Assembly (NCBI RefSeq): GCF_010731575.1
Contig: NZ_AP022617.1
Span: forward strand, 2,108,001-2,172,000
Direction: 5' to 3'
Length of the DNA: 64,000 bases
Source: Mycolicibacterium monacense
Lineage (GTDB): Bacteria; Actinomycetota; Actinomycetes; Mycobacteriales; Mycobacteriaceae
Part shown: piece by piece, positions 27,213 to 38,627 of the stretch
How positions within the stretch are numbered: position 1 is the first letter of the stretch
Layout: every line of letters begins with the position of its first letter
The notes under the pieces: model-generated
What the model saw: only the letters and a program-made list of their open reading frames with translations
Told to the model about the DNA's origin: nothing
Databases searched by the model: none
Program-made: the position numbers and the translations under genes

Positions 27213-28169
27213 ATGCGGTGCTCGGCAGCCAGGCAAATCTTGGCCATGATGACGACCGCTCTAGCGGCTGTGACCGTGCTGACGGCGCCGTCGGCCTCCG
27301 CCGAGCCACAGATACCCGTGCCCGCACCCGGCGACCCCCTCACGGTCCCCGACTCGGCAGCGCCGAATCCCTTCCTCCCACCGCTATCCGGCACTTTTCC
27401 CGGCCCATCGCCGACGGCTACCGAAGACACACCCGCCGGCCAGAACCCGGCGCCCTACCTCGGCCCACCGGTCTTTGCTCCCCCCACGTTCAACCCGACG
27501 AACGGCTCGACGGTCGGCGTCGCCAAACCCATCATCATCAATTTCCAACGGCCCATCGCCGACCGCACGCTGGCTGAACAAGCCGTCCACATCTCCTCCA
27601 CCCCCGCGGTTCCCGGGAAGTTCTACTGGATGAGCGCGACTCAACTCAGATGGCGGCCCATCGACTTCTGGCCCGCCAACACCACGGTCAGCATCGATGC
27701 CAGCGGCACGAAATCGAGCTTCCGCACCGGCGACTCGTTGGTGGCGACTATTGACAACGCCACCCTCCAAATGGAGGTCATGCGCAACGGCACACTGGAG
27801 AAGACCATGCCGGTGTCCTTGGGAAAGCCGGGATACGAAACACCCAACGGCACCTATTACGTGCTCGAGAAGTTCGCGGACATGGTGATGGACTCCTCCA
27901 CCTACGGTGTGCCGATCGACGCAGCCGAGGGGTACAAGCTCAAGGTCAAAGACGCGGTGCGCATCAACAACGCCGGCATCTTCGTTCACGGCGCGCCCTG
28001 GTCAGTCGCCGATCAGGGCAAGCGCAACGTCAGCCACGGGTGCCCCAATTTGAGTCCAGCCAATGCGCAATGGTTCTACGACAACTTCGGCAGCGGGGAC
28101 CCGGTCGTCGTCAAGAACTCCGTCGGCATCTACGACGAAAATGACGGAGCCCAGGACTGGCAGATCTGA
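27213..28169 (+). CDS. L,D-transpeptidase (short, exported)
   Basis: Exported peptidoglycan cross-linking enzyme of 318 aa. Signal peptide ending at ASAEP, a Pro-rich linker, one Ig-like domain (~75-165), then YkuD with [20 protein letters not shown] and catalytic Cys277 in SHGCPNLSP. It has one Ig domain fewer than the Ldt at 7117 and no lipobox. ATG 27213 has GGAGAGG upstream. The in-frame extension to 27024 would run through the operator, so it is rejected. Confidence 0.93.
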   Translation: MRCSAARQILAMMTTALAAVTVLTAPSASAEPQIPVPAPGDPLTVPDSAAPNPFLPPLSGTFPGPSPTATEDTPAGQNPAPYLGPPVFAPPTFNPTNGSTVGVAKPIIINFQRPIADRTLAEQAVHISSTPAVPGKFYWMSATQLRWRPIDFWPANTTVSIDASGTKSSFRTGDSLVATIDNATLQMEVMRNGTLEKTMPVSLGKPGYETPNGTYYVLEKFADMVMDSSTYGVPIDAAEGYKLKVKDAVRINNAGIFVHGAPWSVADQGKRNVSHGCPNLSPANAQWFYDNFGSGDPVVVKNSVGIYDENDGAQDWQI

Positions 28170-28589
28170 CGTCCAAGCCAGAAACGCCCAGCGGTCACAC
28201 GCCGCACCCCGCTCGGCACCTTCGCAAGACCGCGCGCGCAAGACCAAGAGCGCGATCGTCACCCACATCACCAAACGCGCTCCCCACCGATCGTAACCCG
28301 GTACCCATAGAGGTCCTCGGCAGCGCCATCCCGCACAGACGATGCTGACGGCCCTGTCCTCGTCCAGGGCCGTCGGTGGTTTCATCGAACGCGGCAGCGC
28401 CAGTATGACGCGCGCTCACGCCACGACACACGATCCATGTCGGCGACTTATCGAGGAAACCACCGTCCCTCGGCGATGGGTGTCGATGAGCAGCGGGTCC
28501 GTTTCCCGCCACCGGGTGACCGGTCAGGTCCTGAAGCGAATAACGTTGTCGGCGAACACTATTCGTGACACGACGTCATCTTCCGCCCT
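28170..28589. other. Non-coding stretch after L,D-transpeptidase
   Basis: No frame on either strand shows recognisable protein features. The longest minus-strand frame (to 28385) overlaps the end of the Ldt gene and reads as a shadow. Confidence 0.4.
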
Positions 28590-29414
28590 CTACGAGGAGG
28601 TTGACGGAGGTGAGGTCGACTCGGCATTCCGCCCGCGCGGTGAGGACGCCAGCGCGCCGAAGTGCGCCGCAATTTCACCGACGAACGACTGCGTGGTCGG
28701 CGTCGGGTCCTCATCGCCAGAGGGCGGGCGCACTTCACCGACGCGACGCGCGAATTGGCGTAAACAGGCCGTCGAACAGAAGTAGAACCGGTAAGTGTCT
28801 TCCTCGTGCGCGATCGTCAACGGTTGGGCGTCTGTCGTAACGTGCATCCGACATATCGGATCGACGTGCTCCTGGTGGCGGGTTCCGACGTCGAGGGCGA
28901 ACGCTTCCACCAGGGCACCGACGTTCCGCAACCGAAGCGGGCCCAACGACGTCATCGCCAGGAGGTCGGTTCCCCGTAGCGCGGCCGCGGCCGCGGCGTT
29001 GCCGACAATCTGGCCTGGCCGGGCGACGGCGGCCAGTCTGGCTGCAGTGTTGACCGTCGACCCGAAGACGTCTCCGCGGCGCTTCACCACCGGCCCAACA
29101 CAGAGGCCGGCGCGCAACAATGGAAAGCCGTCGATGCGACTGGTCTCGTCGTGGAGTCGCCGGAGGAAGGCCAGCGCCGCGGTGGGGTCCGAACTGGTGA
29201 TCATCACGGCATCGCCGAGGGTCTTGACCATGTCGTCGCCGGGCCCGAGGACCCTGGCAGCTGTGGTGGCGAACCGATCTGCCAGTTCGGCAGCGCGATG
29301 ATCACCGTGGGTTTCGGTGAACGCAGTGAACCCAGCGATGTCCACGAAAATGACCACCGTGTTCACGTCGGCATGCTCGAATTCATCTGCGGCACCGGAC
29401 GGGTCGATCGTCAT
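28590..29414 (-). CDS. Class III nucleotide cyclase fused to a YHS metal-binding domain
   Basis: Protein of 274 aa. The N-terminal class III cyclase domain (~15-175) has VVIFVDIAGFTAFTE with the first metal Asp, KTLGDAVMI with the second, and GDVFGSTVNTAARL with the transition-state Asn/Arg helix. A YHS domain (~185-225) follows with DPICRMHV and YRFYFCSTACLRQFA. A cyclase carrying a YHS module suggests cAMP/cGMP output tuned by metal. The ATG overlaps the stop of the P1B-4 ATPase by 4 nt, so the two are co-translated. The C-terminal ~45 residues are low-complexity. Confidence 0.88.
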   Translation of the reverse strand: MTIDPSGAADEFEHADVNTVVIFVDIAGFTAFTETHGDHRAAELADRFATTAARVLGPGDDMVKTLGDAVMITSSDPTAALAFLRRLHDETSRIDGFPLLRAGLCVGPVVKRRGDVFGSTVNTAARLAAVARPGQIVGNAAAAAALRGTDLLAMTSLGPLRLRNVGALVEAFALDVGTRHQEHVDPICRMHVTTDAQPLTIAHEEDTYRFYFCSTACLRQFARRVGEVRPPSGDEDPTPTTQSFVGEIAAHFGALASSPRGRNAESTSPPSTSS

Positions 29415-31951
29415 GGCGTCTCTTCTGCACGCTCAACGCGCGGCGCTGCTGGGGTGACCGACTGCATAGGCATCCCGAGGAGGCGCAACGCATTGGCGAC
29501 GACGATGAGCGTCGAGCCTTCGTGGATGAGCACGGCGGGACCGATGCCCAGGCCGAAGACCGTCGCCGGGATGAGGACCGCGACGATTCCGAGACTTGCC
29601 CACAGGTTCTGCTTGATGACGCGCGAGGAGCGGCGGCTCAGGCTCACCGCAAACGGCAACGCGCGCAGGTCGTCGGCCATCAGCGCAACGTCAGCGGTCT
29701 CCAACGCCACGTCGGAGCCCGCCGCCCCCATCGCGATACCCACGCTCGCGCCGGCCATTGCGGGCGCGTCGTTGACGCCGTCGCCGACCATCCCGACGCG
29801 GCCGTGGCGTTCCCGCAGGGCGGCGATCTGGGCCACCTTGTCCTCGGGCATCAGATCGCCGCGGGCGTAGGCGACACCGACTTCGGCGGCGACGGCATCG
29901 GCCACCCGCTGGTTGTCCCCCGACAGCATCACGGTGTTCTTCACGCCGAGTGCGGCAAGACGCGCGATGACCGCCGACGCCTCCGGCCGAGGAAGGTCCA
30001 TCAATCCGATCGCGCCCAACCAGCGGTCGCCCGCGCGGACGAGCATCGTCGTGCGGCCCGCCTGTTCGAGACGATTCACCTCGGCCGCCAGCTCAGCCGG
30101 CGGGGGCTGAGCGGCGTCGGTGAACAACTCGGTCTTGCCGATGCAGACCTCGACCCCCTCGACGGACGCGACGATGCCGCGGCCGATCACGGCACGGACG
30201 TCGGTCGCGCGGGGTGTTACCGCCCCGGCGAGACGCTCGCGGCCGTCGCGGACGATAGCTCGGGCGAGCGGATGGTCGCTTTGCTCCTCAACGGCAACGG
30301 CGATCCGCAGCAGTTCGGCGTCGTCGCTGTCTGCGGTGGCGCAGACATCGGCGATCCGGGGCCGCCCCTCGGTGAGGGTGCCGGTCTTGTCGAAGGCCAG
30401 CACGCTGACCCGGCCAAGTTCCTCCAACGCGGCACCGCCCTTCATCAGGATGCCGGCCCGCGCCGCTCGCGCTACCGCCGACAACACCGCGCTGGGCGTG
30501 GCGATCGCCAGCGCACACGGGCTGGCCGCCACCAGAACGGCAAGCGCCCGGTACACCGTGTCAGTGAACGGCTCGTCGACCACGAACCCGGCGAAGAGCA
30601 GCAGCACCACACCCACCAGGATCACGGGCACGAAGATGCGCTGGAACCGGTCGGTGAAGCGCTGCGTGGAAGTGGTCTTGGTTTGCGCCTCGGCCACCAG
30701 ACGCACCACTCGGGCCAGGGTGGAGTCACCGGCGAGCCGAGTCACCTGAACCTCGATGGCGCCGGCGCCGTTGATGGTGCCGGCGAACACCCGTGATGCC
30801 GCGTCGATGAGCTCGGGTGACGCCGCGGCTGCCGCCACGTCCGAAACCGGGATCTTGTCAACGGGGACGCTTTCCCCGGTCACCGGGGCTTGATCGATGC
30901 TGCTGCTGCCTGCCACGACGAAGCCGTCTGCGGCCAGACGCATGTTGGGGCGCACAACGACGATGTCCCCAATGCGCAGGTCCGCGACGGACACTTCAAC
31001 GGTGTCGCCCGTGCCGCCGCGCCGCACCAGCGCCGTCTTGGGGGCGAGTTCGGCGAGCGCTTCGATCGCCCGGCGAGCCCGGCCCATCGCATAGCCCTCG
31101 AGTGCGTGTCCGACGCTGAAGAGGAACAGCAGGAGCGCGCCTTCGGCGACTTCGCCGAGCGCCGCCGCACCCGCAGCGGAGACGAGCATGAGGAAGTCGA
31201 TCTCGAACCGGCCCTGCCGCACACTGGCAAAGGCTTCCTGCACCGTGAAGAACGCACCGAAGAAAAACGCCAGGCCGTAGACCACCACCTCGGCCGAACG
31301 CGGCGTATCGGCGAAGGCGGCCAATAACCAGCCCGTGAGTAGCAGGGCGCCCGCCAGTCCCGCAAAGACCAGTTCGGTGCGCTCGCCGAAGATCCCGCCG
31401 TGACCGTGCTGATGGTCGGCGCCGTCTCCGTCGTGCGCGACGGCGGCGTCGACGTCCGCGGCGCTCCCCGACGGCGCACCCTGCGCGGCGATCACGTCTA
31501 CGAGTTCCTGGGCGGTCACCGTCGTCCGCTCGAACTCCAGCTCGACTGAATCTGGTGTCGCCGCTGCGGCGACGACGCCAGGAATCGAAGACAGCGTGTC
31601 GACGAGCGCAGTTCGCAGCGCCTCATCGTCATGAGTGCCCGTGGTCAACCACCGCAGGTGCCCATACGTCGATCTGATCGTGTCGGCCGCCCGCAGAGCC
31701 CGCTGCTGCACTTCTGCTGCGGTGGCAGCCTCGGCGTCGTAGTGCACGCACAGGCGGGGTTCCGACGTGTCGCCATCGATGACGTGGACCCGTTCGATAA
31801 CTCCATCGTCCCCCAGGCCGCGCGTCAGCCGGTCAGTGCAGCGCTCGTCGCTACCGGGAAGCAGCGCTGCGAGGTCGAGTGCCAGAGTCTCATTAGCGCG
31901 CATGCCGTCGGCGCCGCGCCGGCTCACCGTCCCACCGTCGCGATCTGTCAT
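29411..31951 (-). CDS. P1B-4-type metal-exporting ATPase (SPC motif), long N-terminus
   Basis: Membrane metal-efflux ATPase of about 846 aa. The N-terminal ~170 residues look like two degenerate ferredoxin-fold modules without CxxC. A short His-rich linker (HDGDGADHQHGHGG) follows, then the P-type core: AASPCALAIATPSAV (P1B-4 SPC), FDKTGTLTEG and [10 protein letters not shown]. The start is uncertain: ATG 31951, ATG 31969 and ATG 31903 are all in frame, none has a good Shine-Dalgarno, and leaderless initiation is likely. It is translationally coupled to the cyclase-YHS gene. Confidence 0.9.
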   Translation of the reverse strand: MTDRDGGTVSRRGADGMRANETLALDLAALLPGSDERCTDRLTRGLGDDGVIERVHVIDGDTSEPRLCVHYDAEAATAAEVQQRALRAADTIRSTYGHLRWLTTGTHDDEALRTALVDTLSSIPGVVAAAATPDSVELEFERTTVTAQELVDVIAAQGAPSGSAADVDAAVAHDGDGADHQHGHGGIFGERTELVFAGLAGALLLTGWLLAAFADTPRSAEVVVYGLAFFFGAFFTVQEAFASVRQGRFEIDFLMLVSAAGAAALGEVAEGALLLFLFSVGHALEGYAMGRARRAIEALAELAPKTALVRRGGTGDTVEVSVADLRIGDIVVVRPNMRLAADGFVVAGSSSIDQAPVTGESVPVDKIPVSDVAAAAASPELIDAASRVFAGTINGAGAIEVQVTRLAGDSTLARVVRLVAEAQTKTTSTQRFTDRFQRIFVPVILVGVVLLLFAGFVVDEPFTDTVYRALAVLVAASPCALAIATPSAVLSAVARAARAGILMKGGAALEELGRVSVLAFDKTGTLTEGRPRIADVCATADSDDAELLRIAVAVEEQSDHPLARAIVRDGRERLAGAVTPRATDVRAVIGRGIVASVEGVEVCIGKTELFTDAAQPPPAELAAEVNRLEQAGRTTMLVRAGDRWLGAIGLMDLPRPEASAVIARLAALGVKNTVMLSGDNQRVADAVAAEVGVAYARGDLMPEDKVAQIAALRERHGRVGMVGDGVNDAPAMAGASVGIAMGAAGSDVALETADVALMADDLRALPFAVSLSRRSSRVIKQNLWASLGIVAVLIPATVFGLGIGPAVLIHEGSTLIVVANALRLLGMPMQSVTPAAPRVERAEETP

Positions 31952-31977
31952 GCATGCAATAATACGCATGTATGCAT
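31950..31977 (-). promoter_or_regulatory. AT-rich inverted repeat at P1B-4 ATPase start
   Basis: ATGCAT at 31950-31955 and 31972-31977 bracket an AT-rich centre containing TACGCATGTA. It overlaps the likely leaderless start of the ATPase. It could be an operator for an ArsR-type metal sensor such as the CadC-like protein, but no direct match to a known site is claimed. Confidence 0.35.
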
Positions 31978-32180
31978 ATGACTCGTCAACCCTTGCCTGC
32001 GCGCAACACTCCGATGGCCGGGCCTAGTGGTGAAAATCGACAATTCGGACTTGCAGATTCGCTCGGCCGTCACCGACAGCGAGCAGCGCTGCCAGCGCCC
32101 GCACGCAGCGGGGTAGCGACGCTCTTGTCTGCGTCGCGAGGCGATGCCGGCACATCTACGAATGATCGGAGCCCAAACGT

Positions 32181-32400
32181 CTACCAACGGTGACCGGGGC
32201 TCGTGGAAATCTTCGACGGCCAGTAGGCGACGTATTCACCCTGGGGGTTCACCCTGGGGGTCGTAGAAGTGACAGCACCCATCGGGACTGGTCCGCGCCG
32301 TCCACCCGCGCGCCACGGCCCACTCAACGAGGGCACTGACCATCTCGCCGTCAGCGGCGGCCCGTCGTGTTGATTCCGCACCGCCCCGGATCAGCTGCAT
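32181..32400 (-). pseudogene. Small hypothetical protein broken by a 13-bp tandem duplication
   Basis: An ATG at 32400 opens a frame with EMVSALVEWAVARGWTA and DGCCHFYDPQGE. A tandem repeat of 13 bp then shifts the frame. Removing one copy restores continuous coding through EYVAYWPSKISTS to a TAG at 32181, giving a protein of about 68 aa. I do not recognise the family. A CTAC-N11-GTAC operator lies 100 bp upstream on the same strand. The duplication may be recent, since the sequence downstream of it is still open. Confidence 0.5.
32235..32260. repeat. Perfect 13-bp tandem duplication
   Basis: TTCACCCTGGGGG occurs twice in direct succession (32235-32247 and 32248-32260). It accounts for the frameshift in the small gene at 32181-32400. 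Confidence 0.9.
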
Positions 32401-32499
32401 ATGCCGTGCCCTGGGCCTGCCAACGGCGAGGCCTCTCCCCCCTGTCTAGTGTCGGCCGCCGCAACGGAATCATGAGAACTGTTTCCGCGGCCGCATCAC

Positions 32500-32518
32500 C
32501 TACGTAGCTACATAGTAC
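32500..32518. promoter_or_regulatory. BlaI-type operator
   Basis: CTACGTAGCTACATAGTAC. The nearest target is the broken small gene starting at 32400 on the minus strand. No gene is recognised on the plus strand before the end of the convergent acyltransferase at 32726. Confidence 0.68.
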
Positions 32519-32725
32519 TTGTTGGTGGCGTCGCGATGGTTCGAGTGTGCGGGGTGGGAAGCGTGAACCGCTCGGAAAGAACGCCGGCAGCGAGGGAGCC
32601 CTGACGGCCTCACTTGAGAACGACCCGTGGTGCGCTCACCTCGATGCTTGGCGCACCCGTCGGCGTCTCCGAGGTCAGGCTGTCCCGTAGCTGGGAGGCG
32701 CCGAAGTGCGCGCGTCAGGACTCAG

Positions 32726-34918
32726 CTAGGGCCACCATCCGGTCACAGCACCGATCCTGCGCCCGAGTTCTGGCGCCAAGGAGCGTACGTACGTGGCCGA
32801 CAGGTGATGAGAATCTCGGTAGATCAGAATGTTTCCTTCGGCGGCTCGGCAGTAATCGTATCGACACAGCGCGCCGCTCATGTCGATCATGTTCATCTGC
32901 GGGAAACGTTTCGGGAGATTCGCAGCGGGATTGACGTCGTCGAGGACGAGTGCTCGTGGCGTGCCGCACGTCGTCGCGTCGCCGCCGTTGGCAAGGCAGT
33001 CGCTCGGAACGAAGGGGTCGCCGTTGCGGACCAGCCAAGGTGTGTCGCGCATGCCAAGCACCTTGAGCCCGTTGTCGGCGAACGCCTGCCAGATCGGCAG
33101 GTATGCCTCTGGCATGACGTCACCGGGCCGGGTGTCCCGTGGTCGTGTCACGGTGGTGAACACGTAATCTGGCCGATCGGCGACGATCTCGCGCATGGCG
33201 GCTTGGACCCAGTCGAAGCACTGCGGGTACGGCTCTCCCGACCCCGGAATGCGGGGCGCCCGCTCTGCTGATAGGGGGCAGCCCATCTTGAGGTAGGTCA
33301 CGACCTTGAAGCCGTGGCGTCGGCCGAGCAGGTCCAGTGCGGTAATCCAGTGCTCGGCATGCGAGCCGCCGGCCATCGCGATGGTGCGGGTCGCGATCTC
33401 GGAACCGTACGTGCACTCGCGCAGACTCGGGTCGGCGAAGTCGCTGATGCAGTTGTCGGTGGTGCTCTGCGGCAGGTCGTCCTTGGCCTCGAGGACCGTG
33501 GGCCGCATCGGCAGCTTGGGGACCTTGGCGTTGTTGATCAGCGCTCGCGCGCCGGGATAGTCGCGAGACGACAGGCCGGACAGTTCCTTGCCGTTGGCGC
33601 GCTGGATCGTCATGTGCTCGCGCCACGTGAACGACGTCGCGGTCAGGGCCACGCCCAGCAGGGTGACGATCGAGCCGAGCACAATGGTGGGCCTGCGCAG
33701 CCGGGTGCGCAGCGGCACGGCGGACTTGGCCTTCTGCGCACTCGTGGCGCGCAGCCGCAGCGGGTCCTCGACGAAGCGGGTGGTCAACCAGGCCAGCACA
33801 CCGGAGACCAGCAGGACACCCGCGCCCTCGGCCAGGTTGGCCTGGGTGTGTCCGCTGTAGGCGAGCCAGAAGATCAGCAGTGGCCAGTGCCACAGGTACA
33901 GCGAGTAGGCCATCGCGCCTAGGGAGACGAACGGTGCGGTGGCCAGGAGGCGGTTGGGCAGCGGCAACCGGCCGTCGCCGCTGGCGAAACGCGGATCGGC
34001 GGCGCGGTTGGCGGCGCTGAGGATGAACAGGATGGTCGCCCCGACCGGCACCAGCGCCCACGGTCCGGGGAACTCCGCGACGCCGTCGATGAACGCGCCA
34101 CACGACAGGATCACTGCCAGCGCGATCACCGAGACGGTGGTCCGCAGCCACATCGGCCACCGGACGTGGCGCACCAGCGCCCCCGCCAGCGCACCGAGGA
34201 GCAGCTCCCAGGCCCGGGCGAAGCTGTTGTAGTAGGCGGTGGCCTGGTCGGCCTGATGCTCGATGATCGCGTAGACGAACGAGGCGATGGTGAGCGCCGA
34301 CAACAGACCGACGAGGCAGATCCGCAGGTGCCTGCCAAGGAGGCGGCGCAACGGGAAGCCTAGGCCGAACACCAGCAGCAGGAATGCGATGTAGAACTGG
34401 CCCTGCACGGACATCGACCAGATGTGCTGCAGCGGACTGACCGCCTCGCCGGCGCGCAGGTAGTCCGACGCGGTACTCGCCAGCTCCCAATTCTGGTAGT
34501 AGCCGAGGCTCGCCAAGCTTTGATCGGCGAACGTCTCCCACCGGGTCTCGGGCTGGACGAGGATCGTCAGCACCGCAGACGCGGCGAGCACTACCACCAG
34601 CGCGGGGAGCAGGCGCCGGACCAGGCGGCGCATCTCGGGTACGGGTGCCAGGGATGCGGTCGGGGTGAGGGCGGCGCGCAGCAGCCTGCCGCCGAAGAAG
34701 AATCCGGACAGCGCGAGAAAGACGTCGACGCCACCGGAGACCCGACCGAACCACACGTGGAACACCGCGACCAGGGCGATGGCGATGCCGCGCAGGCCGT
34801 CGAGGTCATGACGGTAGAATCCGGACGCCCTGGTGCCCATCGAGGTAGGCGCCGGGGGCCCCGAACCGGTACGCGTGACCGTCCGAGGTGGGGCGAAGGT
34901 CAACATAGTCGTTGACAC
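32726..34918 (-). CDS. OafA/YrhL-type membrane acyltransferase with SGNH domain
   Basis: Integral membrane acyltransferase of 730 aa. The N-terminal acyltransferase_3 domain (~30-400, ten helices) has RHDLDGLRGIAIALVAVFHVWF with the conserved His, and the FVEDPLR motif. The extracytoplasmic SGNH domain (~470-725) has IAMAGGSHAEHW and a late DSHHLSATY. Such proteins acylate cell-wall polysaccharide or peptidoglycan (mycobacterial Rv0111 type). It lies 92 bp downstream of ccsA and is likely the end of the ctaD operon. The long frame at 33120-34754 on the same strand is a shadow. Confidence 0.92.
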   Translation of the reverse strand: MSTTMLTFAPPRTVTRTGSGPPAPTSMGTRASGFYRHDLDGLRGIAIALVAVFHVWFGRVSGGVDVFLALSGFFFGGRLLRAALTPTASLAPVPEMRRLVRRLLPALVVVLAASAVLTILVQPETRWETFADQSLASLGYYQNWELASTASDYLRAGEAVSPLQHIWSMSVQGQFYIAFLLLVFGLGFPLRRLLGRHLRICLVGLLSALTIASFVYAIIEHQADQATAYYNSFARAWELLLGALAGALVRHVRWPMWLRTTVSVIALAVILSCGAFIDGVAEFPGPWALVPVGATILFILSAANRAADPRFASGDGRLPLPNRLLATAPFVSLGAMAYSLYLWHWPLLIFWLAYSGHTQANLAEGAGVLLVSGVLAWLTTRFVEDPLRLRATSAQKAKSAVPLRTRLRRPTIVLGSIVTLLGVALTATSFTWREHMTIQRANGKELSGLSSRDYPGARALINNAKVPKLPMRPTVLEAKDDLPQSTTDNCISDFADPSLRECTYGSEIATRTIAMAGGSHAEHWITALDLLGRRHGFKVVTYLKMGCPLSAERAPRIPGSGEPYPQCFDWVQAAMREIVADRPDYVFTTVTRPRDTRPGDVMPEAYLPIWQAFADNGLKVLGMRDTPWLVRNGDPFVPSDCLANGGDATTCGTPRALVLDDVNPAANLPKRFPQMNMIDMSGALCRYDYCRAAEGNILIYRDSHHLSATYVRSLAPELGRRIGAVTGWWP

Positions 34919-35010
34919 GACACCGCGGGAGTCGTCAGTTCAGCCGCGGTCATGACGTCGGCGACATGAGATGGGTCTGTTGGGTACGTGCGCACGCTGT
35001 GGCCCCGGTG

Positions 35011-35982
35011 TCAGCCCACCCCGGCGTACGAGTGCAACCCAGCAATCACCAAATTGATGAAGAACAAATTGAACACCATCGCCACGAAGCCGGCCACGTT
35101 GATCCATGCAGCCCTCCTGTCACGCCACCCCGCGGTGGACCTGGCATGCAAATACGCCGCGTACGCGACCCACGCGACGAACGACACCGTCTCCTTGGGG
35201 TCCCATCCCCAAAAGCGTCCCCACGTCTCCTCGGCCCAGATCGCGCCGAAGATGACGCCGAACCCGAAGACCGGGAACGCGAAAATGGTGGTGCGGTAGG
35301 CGATTCGGTCCAAGACCTGCGCATGGGGCAACCTGGACACGACGCCCGCAGATAGTCCTTCGCGCCCGGGGTCACCCAGCCGCGACGTCTTCACTAGGAA
35401 GAGAATGCTCGCCACACCGGCGACGAGAAACACCCCTGAGCCAAGGCTCACCACCGACACGTGAATGGGCAACCAATACGACTGCAGCGCAGGCATGACC
35501 GGCGCGGCGTCGGTATACAGCCACTTGCCCGACACCGCGAGCAGAATCAGCACCGGAACCAGGACGAACACCCACAGCGGCCGAAGATCACGACGCCGCA
35601 ACACGATCAACGCCGCCACCAACCCACAAAAGCAGGTCAGGTTGATGAACTCGTACATGTTGCCCCACGGCGCGCGCGAGGTGGCCAGGCCACGCAGCAC
35701 GATGCACACCAGCAGGAACCATGCACCCACGACGACGAGGGCAACTCCAGCACGCTCCGCACGTTCCACGACCGACCGCCTCGGGACGTCGGCGACGACA
35801 CCCGGACGTGGGCTGTCGGGCGCTATTCCCACGGACGCCGTAGACCTCTCGAGTGCCTGACTCCGGCTGTTCGCAAACGTCGCCGCCAGCACCAACAACG
35901 CGAGAACCAGTCCGACCATCGCCGACGTGTACGCCCAGTCCGAATAAAGCGCCAGCGATACCCGTGTGCCAACTGCGTTCAC
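35011..35982 (-). CDS. Cytochrome c maturation protein CcsA/ResC (heme export/ligation)
   Basis: Polytopic system II cytochrome c biogenesis protein of 323 aa with eight helices. The WWD heme-handling motif is seen as ETWGRFWGWDPKETVSF near residue 245, with flanking His ligands (WLPIHVSVVSLGSG and FINLVIAGLHSYAGVG). It is a second copy relative to the normally chromosomal ccsA. Its CcsB/ResB partner is not in this window, so it must rely on another locus. Same strand and orientation as ctaD, with one unknown gene between. Confidence 0.92.
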   Translation of the reverse strand: MNAVGTRVSLALYSDWAYTSAMVGLVLALLVLAATFANSRSQALERSTASVGIAPDSPRPGVVADVPRRSVVERAERAGVALVVVGAWFLLVCIVLRGLATSRAPWGNMYEFINLTCFCGLVAALIVLRRRDLRPLWVFVLVPVLILLAVSGKWLYTDAAPVMPALQSYWLPIHVSVVSLGSGVFLVAGVASILFLVKTSRLGDPGREGLSAGVVSRLPHAQVLDRIAYRTTIFAFPVFGFGVIFGAIWAEETWGRFWGWDPKETVSFVAWVAYAAYLHARSTAGWRDRRAAWINVAGFVAMVFNLFFINLVIAGLHSYAGVG

Positions 35983-36148
35983 GACGGGATTCTCATGTTG
36001 CCGTTGAAGGCTCTCGGCGTGACGTAGCTAAACCACAACCCCACTCGTCTGCCTCCGCTCTCACCTCCGTGCGATCGTGTCGGCGAGTCCGATGTCGCTT
36101 CACACCGTTCGATCCGGCCGGCGGTCGGCTGCCGCGACCCGCAAACGG

Positions 36149-36763
36149 TCACTGCGTGCCTGGCCCGGCGCATGGCGGAGGTTCGAGGTCCTCAAGGAGA
36201 TATCCGAATCCATTGAGGCGCATGTCCGTTCGGAGCGATGGGCTCGGCCGGTTGGCCAAAAGCCATCTCTTCAACGCGTCGGCTTGCTGTTCCTGGGAGG
36301 CATCCGCCACACCAGCGTCGTCGAGAACGAAGTAGCACAGGGTCGCGTCGCCGTAACGTCCGTCGATCATGGCCACGTCGGCAGTCGCCTTCACGTCGGC
36401 CGCCATGACGCGCAGTTCGAGAAGGGACCACTCGGCGTGCGACGCTGCACCTAGATGCTGACGCAACCAGTCGTGGAACTCCACGTGCAGGTCGGACGGC
36501 AGGGCGTGGCCGCTGCGGGACAAGGCGGTGACCACCACCAATATGGCCAGGCTCGGCTCGCCGGCGTGTGGCGCCGTGAGTGCCGCCAAACGCTGCGCCG
36601 CCGAAAGGCAGGGTTCGGCGGCCTCCCACATCACCTCGGCCATCTCGAAGTCTCCCCGGATCATGTAATCCGCCAGCGCGTTCCACCAGCCGGCCCAGGC
36701 CTGACCGGCGGTCGAATCTGCGTCTGCCTGCAAGCGTCTCGTCGGTTGCCGCCCATCAGGCAT
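36149..36763 (-). CDS. Hypothetical protein between ctaD and ccsA
   Basis: Soluble helical protein of 204 aa with no signal peptide and no recognisable domain. Notable segments are a Trp-rich start (AWAGWWNALADYMIRGDFEMAEVMWEAAEPC) and an acidic, Ala-rich middle. It lies 39 bp after ctaD on the same strand and is probably co-transcribed with it. A role connected to the oxidase is only inferred from position. Confidence 0.62.
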   Translation of the reverse strand: MPDGRQPTRRLQADADSTAGQAWAGWWNALADYMIRGDFEMAEVMWEAAEPCLSAAQRLAALTAPHAGEPSLAILVVVTALSRSGHALPSDLHVEFHDWLRQHLGAASHAEWSLLELRVMAADVKATADVAMIDGRYGDATLCYFVLDDAGVADASQEQQADALKRWLLANRPSPSLRTDMRLNGFGYLLEDLEPPPCAGPGTQ

Positions 36764-36802
36764 AGATAGCGCGCGCTCTTCACCATCATTCGCGAAGCCG
36801 GG

Positions 36803-38627
<1,825 letters not shown>

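Noticed and set aside
28002..28385. Minus-strand frame of 127 codons after the second Ldt
   Set aside because: Overlaps the Ldt gene on the opposite strand and shows no domain or clear start. Read as shadow.
33120..34754. Minus-strand frame of 544 codons inside the acyltransferase
   Set aside because: Same-strand alternative frame with extreme Arg/Ala/Pro content. The acyltransferase/SGNH frame explains the sequence.
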